From: Ructibacterium sp965146665 | GTDB lineage: Bacteria > Bacillota > Clostridia > Monoglobales > Monoglobaceae | DNA: 64,000 nt | Assembly: GCA_965146665.1 (NCBI GenBank) | Contig: CBCTHE010000002.1 | Span: forward strand, 124,001 to 188,000 | Direction: 5' to 3' | In this document: positions 27,032 through 38,200 of the stretch, piece after piece | Numbering within the stretch: position 1 is the first letter of the stretch | How the letters are laid out: the number at the start of each line of letters is the position of its first letter | Position numbers and translations under genes: made by a program | The notes under the pieces: generated by a model | What the model was told of the DNA's origin: nothing | The model's database searches: none | The model's input: only the letters and a program-made list of their open reading frames with translations

Positions 27032-29800
27032 TTACTGACTGTAGGCAGCCGGTGCACCAAATGGCCTGATCCGCTCCAGACCGTCTATAATAAATACTTT
27101 GAGACCGCACTTTGCCGGGATTTCTATCTGCGCCCGCGCCACTGTGTCAAGACCGGTGTCCAATTCCAGCGGCACAGACGTCATCCGGACATCCTGCATT
27201 ACGCCTTTTTTATCATAAACTGCACAGCACAGCAGGGCCTTTCTGTATGCCGCGTCCATGGCAGTCATCCGGACCGCCACCTCTGCGGTCCCCTCATTCA
27301 GTCCGCTTCCTGTCACCAGCCCGCCTCCCTGCTTCACTGTAATCTCTGTTGGAATCACCGCCTGGGAAGAGAAGAGAATATCATCCACGCAAACCCTCCC
27401 CGCGGTCCTTGTCATCTTAAAATTGATCCCTTGAAATTCCTTCATGGAAATGGGGTTCCCCAGCTCATCCGTCAAGGGGAATACATACCGCTCCCAAGAG
27501 TCCCGGCCGGACATAGGGATGGAAATGACCTTATAGTTGCTGTTATCCCGCTTTTTCAAATAAATATCAAAATTGCCGCTGCTCCCGTCCCCCTTGAGTG
27601 ATACGCTGAAATACCGCATCTCTGACAGATCCTGCATGGAAAACGGCGCATAGGAGATGGAATAGTTGTCGGAATCTCCGGAGACCTGAAATGTCTTACA
27701 GCGTCCGCTCCGGCCTTCCGCCTCTCCCGCTGCCATATTTGAGCCATGGGACCAGGCGAAGAAGTCCGGATCAAATCCATTATAGCAGGCGGGACCGACG
27801 GCCTCCGGAACAGCCGCATATCCGCTGTACATGGCGACGGTGTTTCCCACATTGATCCGTCCCGGCAAATCCGTGCGTCTGAGACTTCTGGTCTCTCCGC
27901 CGCGCCGCTCTGTGACCACGGTTTTATAGTATTTATCCGCCGCCTGATCGGTGGCGTTGGAGTTGGAACAGAAAACTGCCGTCACATTGGAATTATCGTT
28001 CCAAACAGCCGGCACCTCCTCAGAGATGGCCTTGGTCGGATATAAAAATCCGCCCAGGAGCTCTGTGAATCCACCCCCAACCGTGCGGATACAAACCCCT
28101 TTGCGCTCCATTTTAAAGCCGAGGATCCAAAGTCTTCCGCCGTCGTTTTCGACCATGGGATAGTCATCGCTTCCCACCTCAATATTGAGCTGGCGGGCCC
28201 AGACATTTTTCTGACGAATCCGCACTCTGCCAAAAGCCACATCCTCCAGATACAGCCCCCCCTGTCCGGCGGCAGTCACCGCGGGAGAGCTGGCATTGTC
28301 ATCCAGAATGTTGTGATCAGACAGATTTCTCAGCTTTACGTCCCGGTCTGCGTCAATATCAAAGTACCAGACATTGTTGATCCGTACATCATTCCGGCGG
28401 AACCAGAAATTTTCAATAACCAGAGGCTCTCCGCCGCCCTGGACGCGGAATACCGGCTGCTTCCCTTCACACAGGGCCGCGCCTATGCGGATCTTGCAGT
28501 TGGCCCCAACAATGGTTCTGATCTTCTCGGGAATGTAGATGGTCTCGTTTATGATATAGGCATTTTCATCCTTATTCTCGTTCCTGGGCAGGAAAACTGT
28601 GGATTTTCCCGCTGCCGCGGCGGCATTCAGAGCCGCCTGGAGCGCCGCGGTATCGTCCCTGGTATCATTGGGATTGACGCCGCCGTCAGCAATGACATTA
28701 TACCAGTTTTCCGGACCGCCGTAACAGGCCTCCACATCCGATACCGGAAGCCCCAGAGAGGCCGCCGGAGAATCAAACAGGGTATAGGGTATGTTCACCC
28801 CGCCGCGGCCAGCTGTATTGTAGTATTCTTCCACCATGGTCCCGCTGGATTCAAAGTGGTGAGCACTGCTTGCATTGGCCGTATCGGAGAGGACAGCCCC
28901 GTACCCCACACCGGAAAGCGTACGGGCATACAGTGTTCCCCGGTCTGTCACCGAAATGGCAGAGCTCTGCGGAAAATTTCCGGAAAATCGCCCGTTGATC
29001 AAGACACCTACGGACGGAGCACCGATTTGAAAATAGGGCTGGGGCACATTTTCCGTAACCAGACCATAGATACTGAGGACATTATAGCGGTTATATATCC
29101 CGTACTGCCCGCAGTTCCGCAGGGTAATTTGCTCCAGCGTAACACTGTACTGGCTGTTGTCAGCCTTAATCCCTGTACCGAAGCCCTCCACCACAATATT
29201 TTTCAGCAGTGCCGGCCCAGGCCAGCGGTAGGTCAGATCAATCCCAACCGTTTCCGCCGTGCTGGACCCAGACACCACATGCACATTCCGAAGGCCGCCC
29301 TGGTTGTTGGTAATCAGCGCCAGTCCGGAGGCGCCGGGATTTTCCGCCCCCGTATGGATACCAATATGGTAAAAACCGGTTTTGAAGGCGTCAAAAATGG
29401 TTCCCGCGCCGCTTTCACTCTCCTCCGGCTCCGTGTGCATCAAAAACGGAACAGCTTTCGGCCCGGAAAACCCCGGTGCAGTGTCGGCCAGCCGAAGAAT
29501 GGTCTCCTCTGGCCCGGCCCCCATAACAATGGTTCGTTTATAGGGGTACAGCAACTGTTTCGATATGAGATAGGTGCCTGCCGGGATATACACCATGCCC
29601 CCTGACCCCGCATACAGCGCGGCCTGAATGGCCTCCGTGTCATCGGTTATCCCATCCCCCTTGGCGCCAAAATCCACCTTGGCGTTCACCATATTGTAAT
29701 CTGCCGCCGGAAACACCGGTGCTTCCTCCGCCAAGCACACTGCCGGCAGCATCAGCGCCCACAGAAGTCCCAGCAGCAATAGTCCTGTCCATTTTTTCAT
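27032..29800 (-). CDS. Secreted double right-handed beta-helix protein, pectate lyase superfamily (922 aa)
   Basis: Signal peptide MKKWTGLLLLGLLWALML...CLAEE. Two consecutive Pectate_lyase_3-type beta-helix halves each start with the family phrase: VDFGAKGDGITDDTEAIQAAL (about 43) and a second one, NPNDTRDDTAALQAALNAA (about 378). After about 675 there is a CBM11/CIA30-like jelly roll (YFSVSLKGDGSSGNFDIYLK, ending VDDILFSS), then the shared C-terminal beta domain (AVYDKKGVMQ, KVFIIDGLERIRPF). Family members cut or bind uronate polymers, but I cannot point to a catalytic pair. It shares IDLTxRWPGPALLKN with two paralogues in this window. GGAGG is 7 nt before the start. Confidence 0.75.
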   Translation of the reverse strand: MKKWTGLLLLGLLWALMLPAVCLAEEAPVFPAADYNMVNAKVDFGAKGDGITDDTEAIQAALYAGSGGMVYIPAGTYLISKQLLYPYKRTIVMGAGPEETILRLADTAPGFSGPKAVPFLMHTEPEESESGAGTIFDAFKTGFYHIGIHTGAENPGASGLALITNNQGGLRNVHVVSGSSTAETVGIDLTYRWPGPALLKNIVVEGFGTGIKADNSQYSVTLEQITLRNCGQYGIYNRYNVLSIYGLVTENVPQPYFQIGAPSVGVLINGRFSGNFPQSSAISVTDRGTLYARTLSGVGYGAVLSDTANASSAHHFESSGTMVEEYYNTAGRGGVNIPYTLFDSPAASLGLPVSDVEACYGGPENWYNVIADGGVNPNDTRDDTAALQAALNAAAAAGKSTVFLPRNENKDENAYIINETIYIPEKIRTIVGANCKIRIGAALCEGKQPVFRVQGGGEPLVIENFWFRRNDVRINNVWYFDIDADRDVKLRNLSDHNILDDNASSPAVTAAGQGGLYLEDVAFGRVRIRQKNVWARQLNIEVGSDDYPMVENDGGRLWILGFKMERKGVCIRTVGGGFTELLGGFLYPTKAISEEVPAVWNDNSNVTAVFCSNSNATDQAADKYYKTVVTERRGGETRSLRRTDLPGRINVGNTVAMYSGYAAVPEAVGPACYNGFDPDFFAWSHGSNMAAGEAEGRSGRCKTFQVSGDSDNYSISYAPFSMQDLSEMRYFSVSLKGDGSSGNFDIYLKKRDNSNYKVISIPMSGRDSWERYVFPLTDELGNPISMKEFQGINFKMTRTAGRVCVDDILFSSQAVIPTEITVKQGGGLVTGSGLNEGTAEVAVRMTAMDAAYRKALLCCAVYDKKGVMQDVRMTSVPLELDTGLDTVARAQIEIPAKCGLKVFIIDGLERIRPFGAPAAYSQ

Positions 29801-29827
29801 CCAGAATTCCTCCGTGCTGTATGCGAA

Positions 29828-29856
29828 ACGCGCGGCTATGGGCTAGGGCCGCGCGT
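29828..29856 (-). promoter_or_regulatory. Intercistronic GC-rich hairpin
   Basis: A 9-bp stem (ACGCGCGGC / GCCGCGCGT) with an 11-nt loop fills the gap between the two beta-helix genes, immediately after the upstream stop codon. Only three Ts follow on the minus strand, so it is not a clear terminator. Confidence 0.5.
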
Positions 29857-29862
29857 CCATTT

Positions 29863-32280
29863 TTATCCCTGACTGGAAAGGACAGCTGTTTTGGCCTCGT
29901 CATCCCATTGAACCTTGATGCCAAAGCTCTCGCCAAGGAACCTGAGCGGCACCATTGTCCGACCGTCCATCTCCAGGGCCGGGGCGTCCAATTCCACCTC
30001 CGCGCCGTCAACGTACGCAGTCTCACTTCCCACTGTAACCACAATCTCTTTTTCTCCCTGCTTCACAGCCGCAGCTTGATTTTCATCATCCCAGGAAACA
30101 GAAGCTCCCAGCGCCGTGCAAACGGGCCGAATGGGAACCATAGTTCTGCCCTTGTATATTTGGGGCTGAACGTCAAAAAACAGCTCCACCTCATTGTATA
30201 CCACACGTACACTTCCGTCCTCTTTTGCCTGACAGCCGGAACGGAATACATGGTTAAAGGTTCCGGCCGACCAGTCAAAATCCTCTTCCGCGGGCTGAAC
30301 CACCGGCTTCGGGATCCGCACGTCATCCAGCTGCTCCGGACTGTAGCCGGAATAGAAGCAGACCACGTTGCCGTATCCCGTTCGGCCGGGGAGGTCTCCG
30401 CGCAGAAACTTTCGTTCTGTGCCGCCGCGGATTTCGGATATGATCGTTTCATAGGCCTGGCTGGCGTTGTAGGAGTCGGATCCCAGCACCACACTGACCG
30501 CGGAGTCTACCGACTGTATCATGGCATCGTTTGGATCGCAGGCGCGCACCGGATAAATCAGCGCACCAATTACCTCTGACTTTCCGCCGTTCACCGTCTT
30601 GAGCACACAGCCGCTGCGTTCTGTTTTATACCCGAGGATACGGACCTGCCCGCCGTCATTATAGACCTTTGCCTCCGGCGTACCCCCCGCACGTGCGTCC
30701 TCTTCAAGATTCAGCTGACTGGCAAGCACCACCTTATCTTTCACATAGACACTGCCGATGCACACATCCTCCAAAAACAGGGTTCCGGATCCTGCCGCGG
30801 TCAGATCATAGCCAGTATTTCCGGCAACGTCCCCGCCCCACGCCGAGGACAGAATGTTGCGGATCTGCACATTGCGGGAGGTATCCACGTCAAAGAGCCA
30901 GGCATTGCCGACGGTGGAGTGGAACCAAATGTTTTCAAAGGTCACCGAATCAGCGCTGCCGTCCTCAAACCTGAAGAGCGGCTTCTCCCCGCTGTCCATC
31001 CCGTTGAGGACATGAAATTTTGACACACAGCCAACGATTGCTTTGACATTGCCGCGGATATGCACAGTGTCTCCGATATGCCATCCGCTCAAATCCCCAT
31101 TTTCCAAACGCGGAAGATAGATCACCTCCGCACCCGAATCAATGGCCGCCTGAATGGATTTGGAGTCATCCGCGCCATCGTTCGGGTCCGCGCCGAAATC
31201 CATCACATTCACCCATTCCCCGGGAGGCCCATAGTCCACCACAGGCGCCTCTGTATAGGGAAGCATCAGCATTCTGTCGGGCGAATCCTCAAACAGCTTA
31301 TACACCCCGTCGCTGGAGTATTCCTTCAGTGTATCCTCTGTAAATTTTTTACCATTGGTCTGGTCAGATAACAGGGTGTCATAGCCGAACTTTTTCAGAT
31401 TGCGGCCGTAAAACCGCCCCTGCATGACAGAAACAGCGGGGACTCCGCCGCCGGCACCCGCAAGCTCCGCATTCAGCAGCGAAATGACCGCCGAAGCCCC
31501 AACGGACTGCAGGGCCGGAACGGTGTTGATACTGGCCAAATGGTCAATGTGAAGCTCGTTGTTTTCATTGTAAATGCCGCAAATCCTCTGGTTTTTGAGT
31601 CTCATATTCTCAATCGTCATACCGTACTCCGTGTGGTAGGTACGAACGCCATAATCAAAGCCTTCAACGGTGACATTTTTCAGCAAAGCAGGGCCGGGCC
31701 ACTGCCGGGTCAGGTCAATTCCAATTCCCCCGGCGCCGTCCGCGTCGCTGGACCGAATGGTGACATCCCGCATGCCGCCCTGGTTATTGGCCGTGAACTT
31801 GACAGCGGTTGCGATTGGATTTCCCGCGCCCACATCAATCGTCAAATTGTAAAAGCCCAGCATAAATGCGTCAAAGATAAAGGTATCCTTATTGCCCTCC
31901 TCATTGGGATAGAGGAGCGCCTTATAGTCGCCGTCCTGAAACCCCGGCGCGGAATCGTCCAATTTAATAACGGTTTTGGACATCTCTTCTCCATGGACCA
32001 TAAAGCGTTTATACCGGTATTTAATGGGACGTGTAACCCGATAGGTTCCTGCCGGGAAGAAAACGTCCATGGATTCCTTAGAATTCAGCGCCGCCTCCAG
32101 GGCGTCAGAGTCATCCGTCTTTCCGTCGCCCTTGGCGCCAAAGTCCGTTTTTACATTGAGAATGCCGTTGGTGGATTTATCCCCCGGGTATACCATCTTT
32201 TCCGCGGAAACAGTTCCCGGACAGGCCGTGGCCGCAAGCCAAACCACACAGGTCAGCAATAAACATACAAGCCGCTTCAT
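29863..32280 (-). CDS. Secreted double beta-helix protein with copper-amine-oxidase-like (stalk) domain (805 aa)
   Basis: Signal peptide ending near TVSAEK. First beta-helix half opens with KTDFGAKGDGKTDDSDALEAA (about 44), the second with MDFGADPNDGADDSKSIQAA (about 360). The paralogue signature IGIDLTRQWPGPALLKNVTVEGFD is present. The last roughly 120 residues (about 685-805) are two Cu_amine_oxidN1-type repeats (GRTMVPIRPVCTALGASVSW, GRTMVPLRFLGESFGIKVQW), a wall-associated or binding module common in Firmicutes, not an oxidase active site. Acidic-glycan binding or lyase activity is plausible but unproven. The ribosome site AAAGGAAG is 7 nt before the ATG. Confidence 0.77.
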   Translation of the reverse strand: MKRLVCLLLTCVVWLAATACPGTVSAEKMVYPGDKSTNGILNVKTDFGAKGDGKTDDSDALEAALNSKESMDVFFPAGTYRVTRPIKYRYKRFMVHGEEMSKTVIKLDDSAPGFQDGDYKALLYPNEEGNKDTFIFDAFMLGFYNLTIDVGAGNPIATAVKFTANNQGGMRDVTIRSSDADGAGGIGIDLTRQWPGPALLKNVTVEGFDYGVRTYHTEYGMTIENMRLKNQRICGIYNENNELHIDHLASINTVPALQSVGASAVISLLNAELAGAGGGVPAVSVMQGRFYGRNLKKFGYDTLLSDQTNGKKFTEDTLKEYSSDGVYKLFEDSPDRMLMLPYTEAPVVDYGPPGEWVNVMDFGADPNDGADDSKSIQAAIDSGAEVIYLPRLENGDLSGWHIGDTVHIRGNVKAIVGCVSKFHVLNGMDSGEKPLFRFEDGSADSVTFENIWFHSTVGNAWLFDVDTSRNVQIRNILSSAWGGDVAGNTGYDLTAAGSGTLFLEDVCIGSVYVKDKVVLASQLNLEEDARAGGTPEAKVYNDGGQVRILGYKTERSGCVLKTVNGGKSEVIGALIYPVRACDPNDAMIQSVDSAVSVVLGSDSYNASQAYETIISEIRGGTERKFLRGDLPGRTGYGNVVCFYSGYSPEQLDDVRIPKPVVQPAEEDFDWSAGTFNHVFRSGCQAKEDGSVRVVYNEVELFFDVQPQIYKGRTMVPIRPVCTALGASVSWDDENQAAAVKQGEKEIVVTVGSETAYVDGAEVELDAPALEMDGRTMVPLRFLGESFGIKVQWDDEAKTAVLSSQG

Positions 32281-32305
32281 TGAAACACTTCCTTTCCTCG
32301 TGGCT

Positions 32306-35224
32306 TTAATCTACGATTACCATAGCCATTCTGGTCTCAGTATAGCGGGTATACAGAAAGATTCTCGCATTGGGATACTTTGAGACCAAAAGCTGTTCCG
32401 GATCAATGGGCTCTTTGATGATTTTCGCAGTACCCGCGCTGCGGCTGTATTCCACATACCAAGTCAGCGTGGCCAGCGTATGCCATTCCGGATTGGCGGG
32501 CGCCTCTGGTGTCCCCTGGGTCCAGACCTTTACGGATCCAAACTTGTTGTTGACGATTTCATCCACCGCGCCGTATACGAACCGGTAGTCATAGTGGTAA
32601 TCATTTCCCATGGTCCGGTTAAACTGGTCAATGGGATTTCCCTCCGCATCGACGGTGTCCTGCCAGGCAATGGGCTTATCAACAGAGACCAGATAGCCGC
32701 TGCTCTCGCCATAGCGGATCGCGTCGCCGATCTTCACCTGCTTCTCATCAAATACATACTTCACAGACTCCGGCCGGACCACCAGTTCCTTTTCCTCGCC
32801 GCCGTCTGCAATATAGACGGCCTTGGTCTCCACCATATCTCCATTGGAATCGGTCACGATCACATCCGCAATATTGGTTACAAAATAGGCCACCTCACCG
32901 ACACTGCCGCCGCCTCCGCCTGTAGGATGAACCACAGCCTTTGCCAGGCAGTTTTCCACACCGTAGCCGTAAAGCGTGGGCCGGCCGTTCAGCACGCTGT
33001 GCGCTGCCACCTTGTAATCCTGTTCCGAATCAATGTCTCCGGGGATTTCAAATACCTTGCAGTCTGCCGGCATAATAAAGAACTCATCATACTTTTTTCC
33101 ATCCAGAATACTGGTCACATAGGTTCTGTCCCGGTTGCTGGTCACAACGCCCATGTCATTGTGTGTTTCTGTGTTTTCATTGTAATATTCCGTATCAATC
33201 TCCAGCACCTCTCCCTTGCCGTTGGAGCGGTACAGAATCAGCTGATCCACGGGCGTAACCCCCTTATAGGTCTTGGGCTTGTTTTCATCCGGAACGGTCA
33301 GTGCCTTATAGACTTTCTCATACCGGTCCTGTACATCGGTTCCATAAGGAGTTCCGTCTACGGTCAGCTGTTTTCCAGAGGTATACTCCACAAAGGCGCC
33401 TTCCTGTGTGAAAATACGGAACAGAATCCCCTCCTCAAAGCCCGACTTGCGGCCCACTTTTTGAAGATACCCAAACCGCATCCCGGATACGTTGGTATAG
33501 GTAATGCCTGCGATTTCACCGTTGTAATTCAGATGGAAGGTTCCCTCCGTTCCGGCTGTCAAAGGAAGAACCCGTGACACGCCGTTCTGCCACGAATCAT
33601 CATAGGGCGGATCCAGACCGGGTACCAGAGACTGCGCAGACCGTCTCAGCCGTTCCCGGAACTGGGGCGCCACCCTGTGCTTTTCCTCACCGACACTTAT
33701 GTACATCTCACCGCCCTCGTCATACACCGTTGAGGCCGCACCGCTCAGGCTTTGCTTGGATATGAACACATAGATCAGGCTGTTGTCTGGGCTTGCGGCC
33801 ACGGAAAGCGTATCATTTTCCCCAATATTGTTAAACCCTGCCTTTCCGCCGTCCATGGTATAGCGGATCAGATCATGCTCTTCCGGCACCAGTTTCAGGC
33901 TCTCCTTCTGGTATTTGGTGCCCACCGTGTAATTGACGGAACTTGCGGAGGTGACCACATAATCCGTACACCGGTAGACAAATACAACCTCATAAATCCC
34001 GTCCTTGTCATTGTCAATGGCGTTGATGTGTCCGGAAGAAGGCCGGAAGGTCTCCCCAGCAAAGTTGAGTGCATACTGGCCGTTGACGATAACGGAAACA
34101 TGGGCATCCAGTTTAATGCTCTTCTGCTTCCCGGTTTTTTCATCTGTGAAACAGATCCGTTCCGCTGTTGTCTCAGGATCCAGCTGGTCCGGGGTAAATT
34201 TCATGTTCACACTGCGGTAGGGAAAGGCCGACAGAACCCTTTTTTCCTGGTCCGTATCTTTGACATAGGCCCGAACATTCTGCCCCAGCAGGCTGTCCGC
34301 TCCGCTGTCACCCGTCTCATAGATCCCGCCGCCCAAAAGGATTTTCCCTTCGGGCGCCTTCGCGCCGCCCGAAATCGAGGTATAGGCGTCTGCCTCAGCA
34401 ATCGCCTGGATTTCATATACCTGATGGTAAACGCTCAGGAGGGTCAGCGCCTCATCCTTTTGGTACTCCTTTTTGTCCCCAAAGGTCGTCTGGTAGTTCA
34501 TCGGCTCGTTCAGAGTATTAAACAGAAGGGTGATAAATGCGCTCCCATCCAGAGTGTCCTGCATACCCAGCTTAACATTCTGGATAATATTTCTGGTACA
34601 GGGGATGGTCTGGTACTGATCAATGTCAAACATACCGGGGACGTTAAAGCCCAGCACAGTAACCATCATCTTTATCGCCTGCTCCACGGTAAGCGTCATG
34701 TCAGGCCGAAAGGTTCCGTCTGTGAAACCATTGATATACCCTTGTCCCACCGCAGTCAAAACCGCGTTGTAATACTCCGTTTCCGGGGTGACATCGGAAA
34801 AAGGATTCGGCGAAAAACTGGCCGCCGCATTGGGATCAAGGCCGTGGACAGCGGTCAGGGCGGCACACATTTTTCCGCGTGTGACCGGCTGGTCCAGCTG
34901 GAGCGCGCCCTCTATGATCCCGGCGGCCCGGAGCAGCGCCAGTTCCTCCTGGAAGGAGTCGGAGGCAACACCGCCGCCTTCCAGATACTTCTTCATCTCC
35001 TCCCAGTCGTTCCAATCCTCCCAGTTATTCCAGGACTGCTCAAAATAACTGTCTTCTCCGTCCGCATTCTCCGCCGGGACGCTGTTCTCCTGCTGTTTCT
35101 CTGCGCCGGAGGGCGGAACAATACCGTCCTCCGCCTCCGCCGCCCAGACCGTGCTGAAGTCCGCAGTCATAAGCATGATAACCGCCAGCAGCACCGTCAT
35201 GGTCCTTTTTGTCACTACTCTCAT
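32306..35224 (-). CDS. SLH-domain surface protein, N-terminally anchored (972 aa), paralogue of 1759-4455
   Basis: Signal peptide, then a Trp/Asn/Asp/Glu-rich acidic segment (about 60-85: WNNWEDWNDWEEM) and three SLH repeats at about 88-260, including FSDVTPETEYYNAV and GFTDGTFRPDMTLTVEQA. The rest is beta-rich and shares order and ending with the protein at 1759-4455: both end in a strand-rich tail with a YxRxxE or YDQRNH segment and a short hydrophobic finish (MAMVIVD, GIVVVR). No enzymatic motif is recognised. Its ATG lies 2 nt after the stop of the large SLH/CBM protein, with AGAGG 7 nt upstream, so the pair is tightly coupled. Anchoring to the wall follows from SLH; a role in glycan handling is inferred. 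Confidence 0.78.
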   Translation of the reverse strand: MRVVTKRTMTVLLAVIMLMTADFSTVWAAEAEDGIVPPSGAEKQQENSVPAENADGEDSYFEQSWNNWEDWNDWEEMKKYLEGGGVASDSFQEELALLRAAGIIEGALQLDQPVTRGKMCAALTAVHGLDPNAAASFSPNPFSDVTPETEYYNAVLTAVGQGYINGFTDGTFRPDMTLTVEQAIKMMVTVLGFNVPGMFDIDQYQTIPCTRNIIQNVKLGMQDTLDGSAFITLLFNTLNEPMNYQTTFGDKKEYQKDEALTLLSVYHQVYEIQAIAEADAYTSISGGAKAPEGKILLGGGIYETGDSGADSLLGQNVRAYVKDTDQEKRVLSAFPYRSVNMKFTPDQLDPETTAERICFTDEKTGKQKSIKLDAHVSVIVNGQYALNFAGETFRPSSGHINAIDNDKDGIYEVVFVYRCTDYVVTSASSVNYTVGTKYQKESLKLVPEEHDLIRYTMDGGKAGFNNIGENDTLSVAASPDNSLIYVFISKQSLSGAASTVYDEGGEMYISVGEEKHRVAPQFRERLRRSAQSLVPGLDPPYDDSWQNGVSRVLPLTAGTEGTFHLNYNGEIAGITYTNVSGMRFGYLQKVGRKSGFEEGILFRIFTQEGAFVEYTSGKQLTVDGTPYGTDVQDRYEKVYKALTVPDENKPKTYKGVTPVDQLILYRSNGKGEVLEIDTEYYNENTETHNDMGVVTSNRDRTYVTSILDGKKYDEFFIMPADCKVFEIPGDIDSEQDYKVAAHSVLNGRPTLYGYGVENCLAKAVVHPTGGGGGSVGEVAYFVTNIADVIVTDSNGDMVETKAVYIADGGEEKELVVRPESVKYVFDEKQVKIGDAIRYGESSGYLVSVDKPIAWQDTVDAEGNPIDQFNRTMGNDYHYDYRFVYGAVDEIVNNKFGSVKVWTQGTPEAPANPEWHTLATLTWYVEYSRSAGTAKIIKEPIDPEQLLVSKYPNARIFLYTRYTETRMAMVIVD

Positions 35225-35226
35225 TC

Positions 35227-38200
35227 CTACACCTCTTTCTGCATCAACTGATCAATTACTCTACATGCCATTGCCCGAGTCGCCTGGTCCAGCGGCGCAA
35301 ACCGTCCGTCTCCCACGCCGTTCATGACCTCGGCCTCGAACAGGGCGGAAACGCTCTCCGCCGCATAATCCGCAATTTCTCCGCTGTCGGTAAAGGGCAG
35401 CTCCTCTCCCGGATACAGGGTCAGGCCCGCATACTGCGCAATCCGGTATGCCATGACCGTCATGTCCTGCCGGGTGATAGTTTCGCCAAGGCCAAAGGTT
35501 CCGTCTCCCTTTCCCTGAATCAGCTCCAGCTTTTCCGCAGACGCCACATAGCCGAAGTACCATCCCTCCGGGTCCAGGTCGCTAAATGTGCTCTCCTTTT
35601 CATTTGCCGCAACACCAAAGGCCAGCATGGCAATCTTTAAAAATTCCTCCCGGGTAATGCTGCGGTTGGGTTCAAAGTTCCGCTCTCCCACGCCGTTTAC
35701 GATCTGCTGATCAGCCAGGCGGTTGATGCTGGCTTTGGCCCAGGCCAGATCCTCTGTCAAGTCGTCGAAGTAAAGCTCTGTCAAGGGATTGTCCGGTCTG
35801 CTGGGCGTCCCTTCTTCCGGCTCGAACACGCTGGTATTGCCGCCCGAGAAACCTCCGCCACCGCCGCCGGGTCTGGAGCCGGAATTTCCATTTCCGCCGC
35901 CATTGTTCTGGTCAATCGGCAAATCATTGATCACCCTGTTTATCACCGCGCTCAGCTGTCCGTAGGAATCGGCCTTGGCATCACACAGCGCGGCCAAAAA
36001 TTTGACCTGGTGATCGGGATTCTGAAAGTATTTCCCCGAAATGTTCAGCGTCTCCCGGTTGTCCGTCAGGAACTGGTGCATGGCCTCCTTATCGTTTGCC
36101 CCAATGGCATTGAAGGTGCTGTAGAGTACAGTCTGCGCAAATATGGCCGGAAACTCCGCAGCGCGGTTCAGGGCCATTATATCCTTGGCCAGCGCGGCAT
36201 TGTTCGCCGCCGTATACTTCACATCCGCATAGTACGGGTTCTCTTCCGGACGCACCCCAAGCAATTCCGCGTTGTGCAGGATAATGCCGCCGATCTCACC
36301 CTCATCCGCTCCATTGAGCGCATCCATCACCTGCTGTTCTTGTACACACCGTCCAAACAGCTCAGCCGTCTGCAGTTTATCCAAAAGCGCTGTCTTTTGC
36401 TCATAGAGCATTTCCACGGCCTGATTCCGGCCGCGCTGTGTTAGGCCATTATACGCCGTCATATCCAGGCCCAGCACTTCTGTGTTTGCATATCCCTCAC
36501 TCTGCTCCTCCAGCAGAATCTTTGTGAATTCCGCCAAAGCCGGCGCATCTTGAAGCCGGGTCAGCAGACCGTCTACAGCGCTTTGAAGGAAGAACTGAAA
36601 AGCTCTGCTCTCTCTGGCTATGATATTTTTTGCCGCTGGATCAATGAGACTGGCCCCGCTGTCATAGGTGATGCCCGCCGCAATTTCAAATCTGCAGGTT
36701 GGGGCCCCGGGACTTACCGCAATACTGCCAGAAGAAGGATCCACAGAGATCCCCTGGCCGCTGCCTTCCAGCACATGGAGCTGATACTTGATGGCCGCGT
36801 CCTCGAAGCTGTACCCCCATTGGTCCTGCGCAGCCGCCTTAAACGTGCAGCCGGGCTCTTCCATAAGGTAGATCTCGGGCAGTCTGATTTCCGGTTGTAC
36901 CCTGAACATGGTCAAATTGTCAAAATAATAACCGCCCTCCTGGGTCAGGATGGGTGAAACCGTCACCCGCCGCTGTGTTTCAGCACCTAACTGGCTGACA
37001 GGAAGGGCAAAGACGCCGCTGAGCAGCTGCCATTTTCCCTTTTCCAGATCCACAGCCTGAGTTGTCACATTGCCCGCACCCTCAATGGCAAATTTCATCT
37101 GCGCGCTTCCGGTTCCCGGAACATAGACATAGGCATTCACCCGGTAGGGCACCCCTTCTGTCACCGTGATTCCCTTTGCGTATTTCGCCGCCATATCCGC
37201 ATAGAACATACTGCCGCCTTCAAAAGCCGTAGGTGCGCCGGCCGCCTCACTTTCCACTTCAGCCGCCCCGGTGTAGTCAGCCGGGTTCTGCGTCATAAGA
37301 CCGGGATCGGCGGGTGCACTTCCGATCACACTGACCGCTGCCGTCCGGCTGGCGGTCACATGTCCGTTTTTCAGGTCAGGCCCGAGAATTGGCTCCCCTG
37401 CAAACTGCTGATCCACCAAAGACGCGCGCACCAGCGCCCGGAAGCTGACCGTCCCCGCCGGAACAGTGAGGTTTCCCTCCTGATCAATGGCTGCGCCCTG
37501 GGGCAGGATACCGTCCGCACCCGCAAGGTCGTACCGGATCACCGTCTGCGCATTTTCAATTCTGTCGCCCCACTGATTGGTGATCCTGCCGCTGGAATAC
37601 TTGGCTGTCTGGCCAGCCTGTACAGAATCAGGTCCGGTCAGGGTAAAGTCCGGTTTGACCTCCATCGCAGAAAAATCATCCAGATAGAACACCACATTTC
37701 TTGTCCCGGCCTGATCGCAGTCCGCCACATAAGGCGCAAACATCAGCGTATACTCCGCTTCCGGATCATCCTGTCCGCTGACCGGAACATAGTAATCCGT
37801 CACCATCTTCTGCCACACGCCCTGCTGTATGGTCATGTTTCCCATATCCATCACCGCACCGGCTTCCGCGCCCGGCGGACAGTTGGTGAATTTCAGCATA
37901 TGCTTTACAGCCACAGATCCGGAGCCCTCCACATATACATAGTTGCTGATCCGGTATGTGTGTCCCGGCTTGACCGGTATACCCTTGTTCTGATATTTAT
38001 ACCACACGCTCTGATTGTTGTTGGTGGCGCTGCCGTCCTCTGCCCTGCGCCGCACCTTCAGGAAATGGCTTCCGGAACTGCCCTGGCGCACCGCCGGCGC
38101 GCCGTCTCTGCCGCCGGTCATCCATTGGAAAAACTTAGGCGCGGATGCGGCATTGGAGCCCTCAGTCCGGTATTGATAATAGGTGTTGGAAAGACTTTCC

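Noticed and set aside
33752..35251. Open frame of 499 codons on the plus strand opposite the 972-aa SLH gene
   Set aside because: The opposite strand carries SLH repeats and a signal peptide; this frame has neither recognisable domains nor a plausible start.
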